From Paenibacillus soyae (GTDB lineage Bacteria > Bacillota > Bacilli > Paenibacillales > Paenibacillaceae), in contig NZ_JANIPJ010000012.1 in NCBI RefSeq assembly GCF_024623455.1, forward strand, positions 62,001 through 126,000: a DNA stretch of 64,000 bases, written 5' to 3'. Below, piece after piece: positions 56,321 through 64,000 of the stretch (within the stretch, counting starts at the first letter, position 1; the number at the start of each line of letters is the position of its first letter). A program made the position numbers and the translations under genes. The notes under the pieces were generated by a model. The model saw only the letters and a list, made by a program, of their open reading frames with translations. It had not been told where the DNA came from and made no database searches.

Positions 56321-58597
56321 TCAATATTTTGAAAGTTTTAATATCGGTCTCAAAATCTTGCGTATTCCAAAAGCAAACACTGTCGTTGGGGTCCATGAGC
56401 TGCGCTTATTCTCGATGTATTGATCGTTGATGATATAGGTGCGAGTGGAAGTTGGGCTTTGAAGACCAAACTCTTCCCACTTCGCCGGATCATTCGATCC
56501 TCCGAGCTTTACAAGCATATTCGCCGACTCGCTATCGATTTTAGCTGCCATTTGATCGTATGCTTGGGTAATTTGGGCATGAAATTCGTCGATCGGATTG
56601 CCGCTGGCAAGGCCCTCCAAGTGGATACCTTCGCGGATGTAAGCAGCGTATGCAAGATGGTCAGCCCAGAATTCATCCATATAAAAAAGCCGTACCCGCT
56701 GCTCCGAAGGGCTCATCGGCTTCTCGCCTCTCAGAACACCAAGTCTCTCCGCATATAAAATCCGCCTCTGATCCTCCACCATATCCGAATAACTGTTCAG
56801 TTCCTTGCGGATATGGAAGTTTTGGCCCATAACAACGCGCTGAAGATGCGCGATCTTGCTGCTGAGCAAGGGCTCATCGAGAGCTTCATCCTGTCTAGGG
56901 ACGCGAAACGCCTTATGAATGCCAAACCGAAGCATTAACTCATCCTCTAAGCTTACGTAAAATACGGAGTCGCCCGGATCGCCTTGGCGGCCCGAACGCC
57001 CGCGGAGCTGGTCGTCGATCCGCACACTTTCGTTTACATGTGTACCAATCACATACAACCCGCCCAGCTTGGCGACAGCTTCTGCTTGCGTGGGGTTGCC
57101 GCCGCCTAGCCGAATGTCGACGCCGCGTCCCGCCATATTCGTTGACACCGTCACGGCACCGACTTCTCCCGCTTTGGCGATGATCGCGGCTTCCTCTGCG
57201 TCGTTTTTTGCATTCAGAACATGGCAAGATACATCTGCATCAGCCAGCGCCTCCGCCAGTATGTCGGACTCCTCGACGCTCGACGTACCGATGAGTATGG
57301 GATGTCCCGTTGCATGGACGGACGAGATTTCATCTACAAGAGCCTTAAGCTTGGCTTCTTTATGGGTATATATCCGGTGCGGATGGTCGATCCGTATGCT
57401 TGGCCGGTTCGGGGGCATTTGTACGACCTGCAGCGCATAAACATCTTCGAATTCCATTGCGGAAGCATACGCGGTGGCCGTCATACCGCTAATCTTCGGA
57501 TACAGACTAATAAAGTGTTGCAGGGTGATCATTCCGAGAATTTTCCCGCCCGCTACGGACTGCAGGCCTTCTTTGGCGGCAAGCGCGGCTTGCAACCCGT
57601 CCGGCAAATACCTATTCTCCGCCACGCGACCGGTATATTCTTCAATCAGCTCGATTTTGCCGTCCCGGACGATGTAATTGACGTCTTTTTTTAATAACGA
57701 TTCCACATGCAACGCGCAATTCAATGAGCTTAACAAATGACTGTTGTGATTCTCGTACAAATTCCCGCAACCTAGCAGTGCCTCCGCTTTCGCTGAGCCT
57801 GCTTCATTCAAGTACACGTTCCGCCCAAACTCATCGAAGTCATAATGCTCCGCTTTCTCAAGCTGCCGAGCCACTTCAGCGAAACGCATGCGACCGTCGC
57901 TGGAAGAGCTCGACTCGCCGGTGATGACTAGTGGCACCCGCGCTTCGTCGAGAAGCAGTGAATCCGCTTCGTCGACGATGACATAATGGAAAGGACGATG
58001 CACGGTGTCGGCTTCGTTCAATGCGATCGTATCGCGCAAATAATCGAAGCCCGCCTCTTTAGCCGTAACATAAGTTATATCCTTGCCATACGCTTCCTGT
58101 TTTTGGGGCAGACTCATACCCGCTTGAACCGAGTCAACTGTTAACCCAAGGAAACGATAGATTGGACCCATCCACTCCGCATCCCGCCTTGCCAAATAAT
58201 CATTGAAAGTCAGCACATGAACGCCTTTGCCGGTCAGCGCATTTAAATAGGCGGGCAGAACGGCAGAGAGCGTTTTTCCTTCTCCGGTATGCTGTTCAAT
58301 CACAAATCTTTCGTACAGAGCGATGGCAGCCATGATCTGGACGTCATAGGGCTTTAATCCGAGCTTTCTCTTCGCCGCCTCGCAGACTAACGCATAAGCA
58401 TCGACAAGCAGCTCATCCAAAGGCGTACCCATTTTTGCTTCTTTTTGCAGCCGGAGGGATTCCGCTTGAAGCTTCTCATCATCCCATGCTTCCAAGTTCC
58501 GTTTCCTAATGAGCTTCCCTTTGTCCTGATAGACTTTGAGCTTATTCTGGTTATCGCGGTCTTTGATCTTCTTCATCAACTTGGCGGCTAAATTCAT
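56321..58597 (-). CDS. secA2: Accessory preprotein translocase ATPase SecA2
   Basis: 758 residues from ATG 58597 with GAGGAGGG 11 nt upstream; the frame is open to 58696. DEAD motor with Walker A EQHTGEGKTLSAVLPAYLNA, Walker B VIVDEADSLLLDEARVPLVI, motif TNMAGRGVDIRLGGG and LRGRSGRQGDPG. There is no C-terminal zinc tail, and the protein is shorter than SecA1, which fits SecA2. It exports a limited set of proteins; cognate cargo is not obvious in the window. Confidence 0.92.
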   Translation of the reverse strand: MNLAAKLMKKIKDRDNQNKLKVYQDKGKLIRKRNLEAWDDEKLQAESLRLQKEAKMGTPLDELLVDAYALVCEAAKRKLGLKPYDVQIMAAIALYERFVIEQHTGEGKTLSAVLPAYLNALTGKGVHVLTFNDYLARRDAEWMGPIYRFLGLTVDSVQAGMSLPQKQEAYGKDITYVTAKEAGFDYLRDTIALNEADTVHRPFHYVIVDEADSLLLDEARVPLVITGESSSSSDGRMRFAEVARQLEKAEHYDFDEFGRNVYLNEAGSAKAEALLGCGNLYENHNSHLLSSLNCALHVESLLKKDVNYIVRDGKIELIEEYTGRVAENRYLPDGLQAALAAKEGLQSVAGGKILGMITLQHFISLYPKISGMTATAYASAMEFEDVYALQVVQMPPNRPSIRIDHPHRIYTHKEAKLKALVDEISSVHATGHPILIGTSSVEESDILAEALADADVSCHVLNAKNDAEEAAIIAKAGEVGAVTVSTNMAGRGVDIRLGGGNPTQAEAVAKLGGLYVIGTHVNESVRIDDQLRGRSGRQGDPGDSVFYVSLEDELMLRFGIHKAFRVPRQDEALDEPLLSSKIAHLQRVVMGQNFHIRKELNSYSDMVEDQRRILYAERLGVLRGEKPMSPSEQRVRLFYMDEFWADHLAYAAYIREGIHLEGLASGNPIDEFHAQITQAYDQMAAKIDSESANMLVKLGGSNDPAKWEEFGLQSPTSTRTYIINDQYIENKRSSWTPTTVFAFGIRKILRPILKLSKY

Positions 58598-58758
58598 CGG
58601 AATTTGATCCCTCCTCGGCAGAACTACACGCGACTCTATTATGGCTGAGTTATAATCATTTGGAGTTTTGAGTTTTAGTATAACACTCATACCCAAAATT
58701 TTTGTATTGTTGGGATATTTACAATCACGCGGCAGCGCGGCAACAGCTTTTACTCAAA

Positions 58759-58792
58759 CAAACAACGGCAACTGGTTGGTGACCAGCTGCCG
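58759..58792 (-). terminator. Terminator of the AlkD-like gene
   Basis: CGGCAACTGGT (58766-58776) pairs with ACCAGCTGCCG (58782-58792), then TTGTTTGTTT on the minus strand. Confidence 0.75.
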
Positions 58793-58851
58793 TCGCGCTT
58801 ATCCCGTAAACCGGAATTGAATGGAGCCAATATTTCCCTATTACCAATAAG

Positions 58852-59520
58852 CTAATGATTTTGTCGTTTGTTAACTTCAATCGTAATAAACTCAGGTAAA
58901 TAGTTGGGAGTACATCCTTTTGAGACCATTTCATCTTTGTAAAGACCCGTTATCTCACCCAGTTTAATACAACGTGCACGATAATTTTCATCATAAACGC
59001 CTATCCAGCCTGCGGTGAAATTCATGGCCCATTGAACCTCCGGTTCTTCCTGCGCAATAGTAGCCTCTAATTTAGATAGCAAGTCTGCGGTGTTATCAGG
59101 CGGTGTTTGTCCAGTCCATCTCAATCGCGCGTGATAATACCAGTAAGCTCGCCTTTGAAGAGCAGAACGGCTATTTTCCCATGACTCCATGAAAGCAATT
59201 GTCTTCTTGTCTTTGGTGAGCTGATTAGCCATTAACCAATCCATTAAGTTATTTCGTTCATCAAATGTATGAGTCTGCATATCCTTATCAAGCTTATTTA
59301 GCAGTTCTTGTGAAAGAAGTTTTTTATCCATAATTAGGATTGCTAATAGTCTGGGCAAAAACTTTTCGGTTGACCAAAGTTCTAATGCTAGTTCGTGATC
59401 TTTTTTAATGTCCTTTGCGATTTTTCGTAAGTCGCCTAGTTTAGTGTTACTATCGATCTGGGATAGAATGTTTTCTGCTTTTGAAGTACGTTTGATTTCT
59501 GTGCCTTTATTTTCATTCAT
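58852..59520 (-). CDS. AlkD-family DNA alkylation repair-like protein
   Basis: 222 residues with AAAGGAG before the ATG. All-helical HEAT-like protein of the AlkD/AlkC type: DIKKDHELALELWSTEKFLP, MDWLMANQLTKDKKTIAFME, then RAYWYYHARLRWTG and EVQWAMNFTAGWIGVYDENY. The aromatic-rich stretch matches the DNA-binding groove of AlkD-like glycosylases. The catalytic Asp cannot be fixed by eye, so activity is uncertain. Confidence 0.8.
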   Translation of the reverse strand: MNENKGTEIKRTSKAENILSQIDSNTKLGDLRKIAKDIKKDHELALELWSTEKFLPRLLAILIMDKKLLSQELLNKLDKDMQTHTFDERNNLMDWLMANQLTKDKKTIAFMESWENSRSALQRRAYWYYHARLRWTGQTPPDNTADLLSKLEATIAQEEPEVQWAMNFTAGWIGVYDENYRARCIKLGEITGLYKDEMVSKGCTPNYLPEFITIEVNKRQNH

Positions 59521-59624
59521 TATTTACAACTCCTTTAATTAAACATCTTTGATAACTTTATATTACCGCATAATAGGGGTTACTCATCGCACTTTTAACT
59601 AACCTGCCCAACTCAACGACAGAA

Positions 59625-59654
59625 GGAGCAGCTGCTTCGGTGGCAGACTGCTCC
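59625..59654. terminator. Hairpin related to the one at 30027
   Basis: GGAGCAG pairs with CTGCTCC over a loop containing GGTGGCAGA. The same kind of hairpin, with ACTGCTCCTGG, follows the SRPBCC gene. Confidence 0.5.
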
Positions 59655-59724
59655 TGGATCATTAAACTTTGGTCTAGTTGATTGCAGATCTTGATGTTAC
59701 ACGAATTGGAAAGGAAGATGATCA

Positions 59725-60273
59725 ATGTCTGCGCAAAAGCATTATAGTGTCAAAGTCGTTCCTTACAACGAAAATTGGCCTTTGGAATTTGAAAAAGAGA
59801 AGCAACGATTGCTTGAAGCTCTAGGTTCACACATCATCACAATCGAACATACCGGCAGTACCTCTATCCCCAACCAAGAAGCCAAACCGATCATCGATAT
59901 GTACGCTGGCGTTCGTTCATTGCTTAATGCTGAGGATTATGCAGGCTTGCTTAGTAAGTCGGATTACTTCCATGTTGAAGCAGGTATGACCGGGCGGCAT
60001 CTATTTGCAAAGGAAATTGAAGGTGTGCGAACGCATCATTTGCATATCCTGCCGATCAAGGGATTTTACGAAAGAAAAGAATTTCTATTTCGTGATTACC
60101 TCCGTGAACATCCTGAACTGGTCAAGGAATACGGTGAACTGAAGCGTGTGCTGGCCAAAGAATACCATTCCGACCCGGATGGCTACACTCGAGCAAAAAC
60201 AGCCTTTATTCAACGAGTGGATGATTTGGCTCGGTTAGAACGTGGACTCCCGCTTCGAAATGTTTGGGATTAG
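59725..60273 (+). CDS. GrpB-family protein (nucleotidyltransferase-like fold)
   Basis: 182 residues with AAGGAAG upstream. KVVPYNENWPLEFEKEKQRL, then IEHTGSTSIPNQEAKPIIDM (the GSTS/D motif of the family) and HHLHILPIKG. Length 182 fits the GrpB/UPF0157 group, sometimes fused to dephospho-CoA kinase. Function not established. It converges with the next gene, overlapping by 4 nt. Confidence 0.9.
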   Translation: MSAQKHYSVKVVPYNENWPLEFEKEKQRLLEALGSHIITIEHTGSTSIPNQEAKPIIDMYAGVRSLLNAEDYAGLLSKSDYFHVEAGMTGRHLFAKEIEGVRTHHLHILPIKGFYERKEFLFRDYLREHPELVKEYGELKRVLAKEYHSDPDGYTRAKTAFIQRVDDLARLERGLPLRNVWD

Positions 60274-60821
60274 TTATGCCGGTACACGAGCTGTACGACG
60301 CCTGAGGAAAACGTTTTGGTATGAACCAGTTTGAGATTCAACCTCTGTTTTATATCCTCGAACAGCGGTTTTCCCTCTCCCAAAACAACTGGGTGAACCG
60401 ATAATCTAAATTCATCGACAAGATCTAAATGGATAAAGGTTGTAATAAGACTTGCGCCGCCATATAGCCAGATATTTTTACCAGGCTTATTCTTTATTTC
60501 ATTTACTTTCTCAAGGATTTGATCATTAATATAAATGGCATTTTGATCCGTCCCCTGTTGCGTCCTGGAAAACACATATTTCTTTTTACTATGAAACGCT
60601 TCCCAAAGCTCTTTTTCGGAATCATCCGCATGCTCCAGTTCCGGAGTATATTGCCCCCATAAATCATAGCTTTTTCTTCCATAGAAGATCGTATCAATCG
60701 AGTTCAAGAAATGATGGAACCCCATCTCGGCGTCCATAATGCACCAATCGATTTCACCGTTTTTCCCTTCAATAAAGCCATCCAAAGTTACAGCCAAATC
60801 TAATACGATTTTTCGTTCCAT
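60270..60821 (-). CDS. Dihydrofolate reductase/RibD C-terminal family protein
   Basis: 183 residues with GAGGAGC upstream. KIVLDLAVTLDGFIEGKNGE, TIFYGRKSYDLWG, IWLYGGASLITTFIHLDLVD and SVHPVVLGEGKPLFED are the group marks. It is a paralogue of the reductase at 19378, but has no TetR partner. Substrate unknown. Confidence 0.88.
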   Translation of the reverse strand: MERKIVLDLAVTLDGFIEGKNGEIDWCIMDAEMGFHHFLNSIDTIFYGRKSYDLWGQYTPELEHADDSEKELWEAFHSKKKYVFSRTQQGTDQNAIYINDQILEKVNEIKNKPGKNIWLYGGASLITTFIHLDLVDEFRLSVHPVVLGEGKPLFEDIKQRLNLKLVHTKTFSSGVVQLVYRHN

Positions 60822-60907
60822 GATCCGTGCTCCTCTCGTTCATCTAACACCCATTATAGACATCAAATACGTCATCTAATGTCATATTCAATATAGAAGG
60901 GGTCAAA

Positions 60908-60952
60908 AAAAACAACAAAAGCCGCGATCATCATCGAAATGATCTCGGCTTT
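60908..60952 (-). terminator. Terminator of the PAS sensor kinase gene
   Basis: AAAGCCGCGATCAT (60918-60931) pairs with ATGATCTCGGCTTT (60939-60952), one mismatch; TTGTTGTTTTTTTT follows on the minus strand. Confidence 0.88.
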
Positions 60953-60969
60953 AGCTTTTGGCGTTCTTG

Positions 60970-62574
60970 TCACTCGTTTGGCAGTTCGATCGTAAACTCC
61001 GTTCCCTCGTTAACGACCGACTTGAACGATATTTTGCCCCCATGGGCTTCTAGGATGCGATAACATATGGATAACCCCAGACCGAGACCGGTCTCTTTCG
61101 TCGTGACGAACGGCGTGAATGCATCCTTGGCTTGGCTCTCTGACATGCCTTTGCCGTTGTCTGCCACCTTAATGATGACGGCTCCGTTCGAGTGAAGGAG
61201 GCGAAGCCGAATGTTCCCGCCGTCTGGCATCGCCTCCATTGCGTTCTGCAACAGGTTGATCAATACTTGCTTGATTTGCGCGCCATCAACGACAAGCTCC
61301 ACGCTCGCATCCGTCTCTTGTTCATACCGGAGGACGGTGTTTGTCAGTTTTGCTTGCGAGCTCATGAACAGGATGGTATCTTTCATTAGCTGATTCATAT
61401 TAACCGACTTCTTCTGAGGCGGGCTGGGCTTAGCCATCATAACGAAGTCGGACACTAGCCGATTCAAGTCTTGGAGCTCCGATTGCATGATGGAGACGTA
61501 ACGAGCGCTGGATTCATGCAAGTCATCCCTCTTCTTCAACATTTGGATGAAGCCCATAATCGTCGTTAACGGATTGCGAATCTCGTGGGCGACTCCCGCC
61601 GCCAGCTTGCCGATCGCGCTTAGCTTCTCGTAAGTCAAAATTTGATTTTCAAGCTCCGCTCTCTCCGTAATGTCTCTCACCTGAAGATAAGCGCCGGCAA
61701 GAAACCCTAGCTCATCCATAATAGGCACGGAATCGAGCAAGCAAATCCGCTTCGAATGATCAGCCATCGTAAAGACGCACTCCTTGTTCTCGATTAAGAG
61801 TTGTTCATCTAACGATTGCCTGATAAAAGGCGCAAATGCCTTCGCTACGGTGTATGGCCTTCCTATGACCTGGGCGCGGTCAACTTCCGCCACTCTTCCC
61901 GCTGCCTCGTTCAACTCTATAACGATGCCGTCACGGTCCGTCACGACAATCCCGCTGTTCACGGAATGGATAATCAAATGGTTCAGCAAGTATTGATAGC
62001 GATGCCGGCGATTAAGCGCAATCTCCCTCTCAATGGCTTCCGCCATATTAGACAGCAAGGCAAGCGCATACGGGCTATGATGGTCAGTGGTTGTCATCAT
62101 GGCAAGGGTACCGGAAAGACCGCCTCTCTCCGGAGGGAACAGGAAGGGTACGCAATAACAAGCAACGCCTCGTAATGGAAGATGATAATGATCATCGCCG
62201 ATCAGCTGAATGGAGTGATGATGCATAAGCGCCAAGCTAATGGCATTCGTCCCCATTTCTTCCTCGCTAATTTGGATCCCCACCGTGATACCAATCTCAT
62301 CTAATTCGCCGGATAGATTCTCGTCGCCGAAACACTCTAATACCGTTCCTTCATTGTCGGTTAGGAAGATAACGACCGGCGTGCCATTCAGATCGCGGAT
62401 CGTGCTTTCCCCAAAAGTCTTCATTACCGTAAAATACTCTTCATATTTCTGTTTTCGATTGCGTAATTCCGTCTCTCCCAGCTTCTCGATTAGCGCGGGT
62501 ATGACATCACGGCGCAATCCTCTCTCGAAACATCGCTGCTTCGATTCATGAATAATGTTGTTGGTCCGGTTCAC
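60970..62574 (-). CDS. Cytoplasmic GAF/PAS sensor histidine kinase
   Basis: 534 residues from GTG 62574, 8 nt after GGAG; the frame opens at 62655, but an AT-rich promoter-like tract (TATAAT near 62615) lies between. An N-terminal GAF-like domain similar to the sensors of AcoR/DhaR activators (VVIFLTDNEGTVLECFGDEN, EEEMGTNAISLALMHHHSIQ, YCVPFLFPPERGGLSGTLAM) is followed by a PAS domain (GIVVTDRDGIVIELNEAAGR), HisKA with GKLAAGVAHEIRNPLTTIMG and a HATPase (NLLQNAMEAMPDG, DNGKGMSESQAKDAF, GLGLSICYRILEAHGG). No transmembrane segment. The N-terminal domain is that of sigma-54 activators, an unusual match with a kinase. No response regulator is adjacent. Confidence 0.9.
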   Translation of the reverse strand: MNRTNNIIHESKQRCFERGLRRDVIPALIEKLGETELRNRKQKYEEYFTVMKTFGESTIRDLNGTPVVIFLTDNEGTVLECFGDENLSGELDEIGITVGIQISEEEMGTNAISLALMHHHSIQLIGDDHYHLPLRGVACYCVPFLFPPERGGLSGTLAMMTTTDHHSPYALALLSNMAEAIEREIALNRRHRYQYLLNHLIIHSVNSGIVVTDRDGIVIELNEAAGRVAEVDRAQVIGRPYTVAKAFAPFIRQSLDEQLLIENKECVFTMADHSKRICLLDSVPIMDELGFLAGAYLQVRDITERAELENQILTYEKLSAIGKLAAGVAHEIRNPLTTIMGFIQMLKKRDDLHESSARYVSIMQSELQDLNRLVSDFVMMAKPSPPQKKSVNMNQLMKDTILFMSSQAKLTNTVLRYEQETDASVELVVDGAQIKQVLINLLQNAMEAMPDGGNIRLRLLHSNGAVIIKVADNGKGMSESQAKDAFTPFVTTKETGLGLGLSICYRILEAHGGKISFKSVVNEGTEFTIELPNE

Positions 62575-62678
62575 TCTTTCATCTCCGTCTTTTATCCTTG
62601 AAATAATATCTATTATAGTACGAATGTCCCAATCTCGCACTACCCTAGGACGCACCGAAAGAGATGACGAGGAATAAC

Positions 62679-64000
62679 TTAGCGATTTATTTTATAAAAG
62701 GTATTTTTTTCGCTTTGGAGTATAACTCCATCTTCTGATGTCACAACACGTGAGATCGGATCCGCCACTTTCAGCGACAGGCGGCCTGAGCCTTCCAGCA
62801 GAACGACACCACTCCCGCTGCCCAGCTGACTTATGAGGTAATGATCGACTACTTGGACGCTGGCGACCGGCGATGCCCATACCCGCACATCTTCTCCGTT
62901 TGAATTGAGTTTGTATAGCGCGTACTGGGTTGAATTCAGCTTCGTTGTGTAGAATAGGTTGCCGTCCACGCTATCGAACCAGGATACGGCATGCTCGGAC
63001 AGCTTCATGGCATTCGTACCGTCTAGTTTAGACGAATATAACGCTTGATTATCGTCTTTATTAATGTAGTACAGCTTATTATCAAGAATGCGGAACCAGC
63101 TGACAGACGCATCAACGATCTTCTCGGTTTTGTTTGTTTTCAGGTTGATTCGATAGATGGAATACGGGTCACTTGGGAGTGGTTGACATAACACGTATAC
63201 GTCATCGCCGACTACCGTCGTTGCGGTAAGGCCATTCTGCGTAACATATTGGGCGAATGACAAATCCGGGTCGCCTACACGAACACGATCGCTGCCTTCT
63301 TCAAAATAAAGGGTCCCATCATCATAATTGAAGCCAAGATCTACGATCAGCGTTCCGTAAGGCGTATCACGGAAATCGAGATAACCATCGTGTACCATCT
63401 TGGCCTCCCCGTTGTCCTCGATTTTCACGAATCTGTCGCTGCCCGAGACTCCCCCTCCGAGATGGTAGGTAAACCACAGCGCTTTGTCGCGAATTTGAAA
63501 CGTTACTTTTTCCGGCTGCCATTCTTCTCCTGAACCTTCGAAGCTATAAGAATAGATCTCTTCCTTGGCCGAAGGCTGTTTAACGGGCGACCGATAGATA
63601 CGATTCGTTGTGCCGGACGTCTGAACGAAATAATAATACCCCTCAAATAGAGCGACGCCGTTATCGGCGGCAAATGACGGCAGGCCCACTGATTGGAGCT
63701 GCGGATTGTGAGACGTAATGCTTAGGCCGCTGTCAGTATTCCACTTATAATCCCACCCGAATTCATCATGCGCGAATCGCCAGGTTAGAGGAAAGTACGT
63801 GATGTTGCGGAAGCTTAACAACGGATAAGGTTCCTTTGAATTGTTAATCTTCTTCCCATTGACCGTGATGGCCGATGTGGAGATCTTCGCGGTGTACGCG
63901 GCCGCATTGCGGCTCTCGGTTTTATAAGGCTCATAAGATGACGTCACTTGGCTCTGTTGAATGTTTAAGCCTGCTGCTTGCGACCAACTGGCCTCCAATC
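62679..64000 (-). CDS. Secreted protein with copper-amine-oxidase-N stalk and DUF5050 propeller (5' end cut)
   Basis: At least 440 residues; the frame runs into the right edge, so the signal peptide is outside. Residues near 40-100 are the copper-amine-oxidase N-terminal fold (AITVNGKKINNSKEPYPLLS, RNITYFPLTWRFAHDEFGWD). The rest is a run of WD40-like blades of the DUF5050 type (GYYYFVQTSGTTNRIYRSPV, DDVYVLCQPLPSDPYSIYRI, DNKLYYINKDDNQALYSSKL, DGNLFYTTKLNSTQYALYKL). A surface-associated propeller, as seen often in Paenibacillus. Function unknown. Confidence 0.8.
   Translation of the reverse strand, partial: LEASWSQAAGLNIQQSQVTSSYEPYKTESRNAAAYTAKISTSAITVNGKKINNSKEPYPLLSFRNITYFPLTWRFAHDEFGWDYKWNTDSGLSITSHNPQLQSVGLPSFAADNGVALFEGYYYFVQTSGTTNRIYRSPVKQPSAKEEIYSYSFEGSGEEWQPEKVTFQIRDKALWFTYHLGGGVSGSDRFVKIEDNGEAKMVHDGYLDFRDTPYGTLIVDLGFNYDDGTLYFEEGSDRVRVGDPDLSFAQYVTQNGLTATTVVGDDVYVLCQPLPSDPYSIYRINLKTNKTEKIVDASVSWFRILDNKLYYINKDDNQALYSSKLDGTNAMKLSEHAVSWFDSVDGNLFYTTKLNSTQYALYKLNSNGEDVRVWASPVASVQVVDHYLISQLGSGSGVVLLEGSGRLSLKVADPISRVVTSEDGVILQSEKNTFYKINR

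Noticed and set aside
1..64000. CRISPR arrays, rRNA, tRNA, prophage structural genes, transposases
   Set aside because: Looked for direct-repeat arrays, conserved RNA segments and capsid or transposase motifs; none was found.

Overview
The window looks like chromosomal DNA from a low-to-mid GC Firmicute of the Paenibacillaceae (Paenibacillus/Cohnella type). The grounds are strong GGAGG-type ribosome binding sites, frequent TTG and GTG starts, a T-box leader on leuA, copper-amine-oxidase-N secreted proteins, a cohesin/dockerin esterase, a large FN3 pectate lyase and a second SecA. No rRNA, tRNA or CRISPR array was seen. Both ends cut genes: a cupin at the left and a DUF5050-like secreted protein at the right.

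Layout. 0-10.4 kb is ordinary: a eukaryotic-type HisA isomerase, a secreted MORN protein, a four-gene run (VOC, inositol-phosphatase-like, Nudix, ZIP transporter), small proteins, an SgrR-like regulator and a chemoreceptor. 10.5-14 kb is the most unusual part. Three dif-like sites (two roughly inverted 11-bp arms around 6 bp) punctuate a one-gene cassette and a three-gene cassette, and the second holds a tyrosine recombinase. 14.2-19 kb carries a secreted esterase with its own cohesin and dockerin, an Lrp regulator and an Old Yellow Enzyme.

19.2-30 kb is a rearranged accessory region. It has gene remnants, an inverted copy of a TetR-controlled divergent promoter, a decayed MFS pump with a second copy of its 5' end, a PadR regulator with an internal deletion, and a MerR-controlled SDR. 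At 30.7-31.7 kb an ABC ATPase is fused in frame to the ATP-binding end of a histidine kinase. 32-34 kb is leuA with a complete leucine T-box and promoter. 34-43 kb holds an HxlR/NAD(P)H oxidoreductase pair with a GTAC-rich operator zone, a GGDEF cyclase, a DUF4822 protein, an MFS/deacetylase/LysR cluster, YdcF and DoxX.

43-51 kb is a signalling and metal/arsenic block: a histidine kinase and regulator pair, CadC/CmtR-CadA with a clear operator, a MerR regulator facing a 40-residue cysteine-rich membrane protein, an ACR3-like permease, and a TetR/alcohol dehydrogenase pair. 51-64 kb has the pectate lyase, a VOC protein behind a phosphoesterase remnant, SecA2, an AlkD-like protein, a GrpB-family protein, a RibD-type reductase, a PAS sensor kinase and the truncated secreted protein.

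Regulators repeatedly sit divergent to, or just upstream of, their likely targets, with readable operators: TetR/reductase, MerR/pump, MerR/SDR, HxlR/oxidoreductase, ArsR/CadA, MerR/small protein and TetR/ADH. All functions are inferred from reading the translated sequence; no database search was run.
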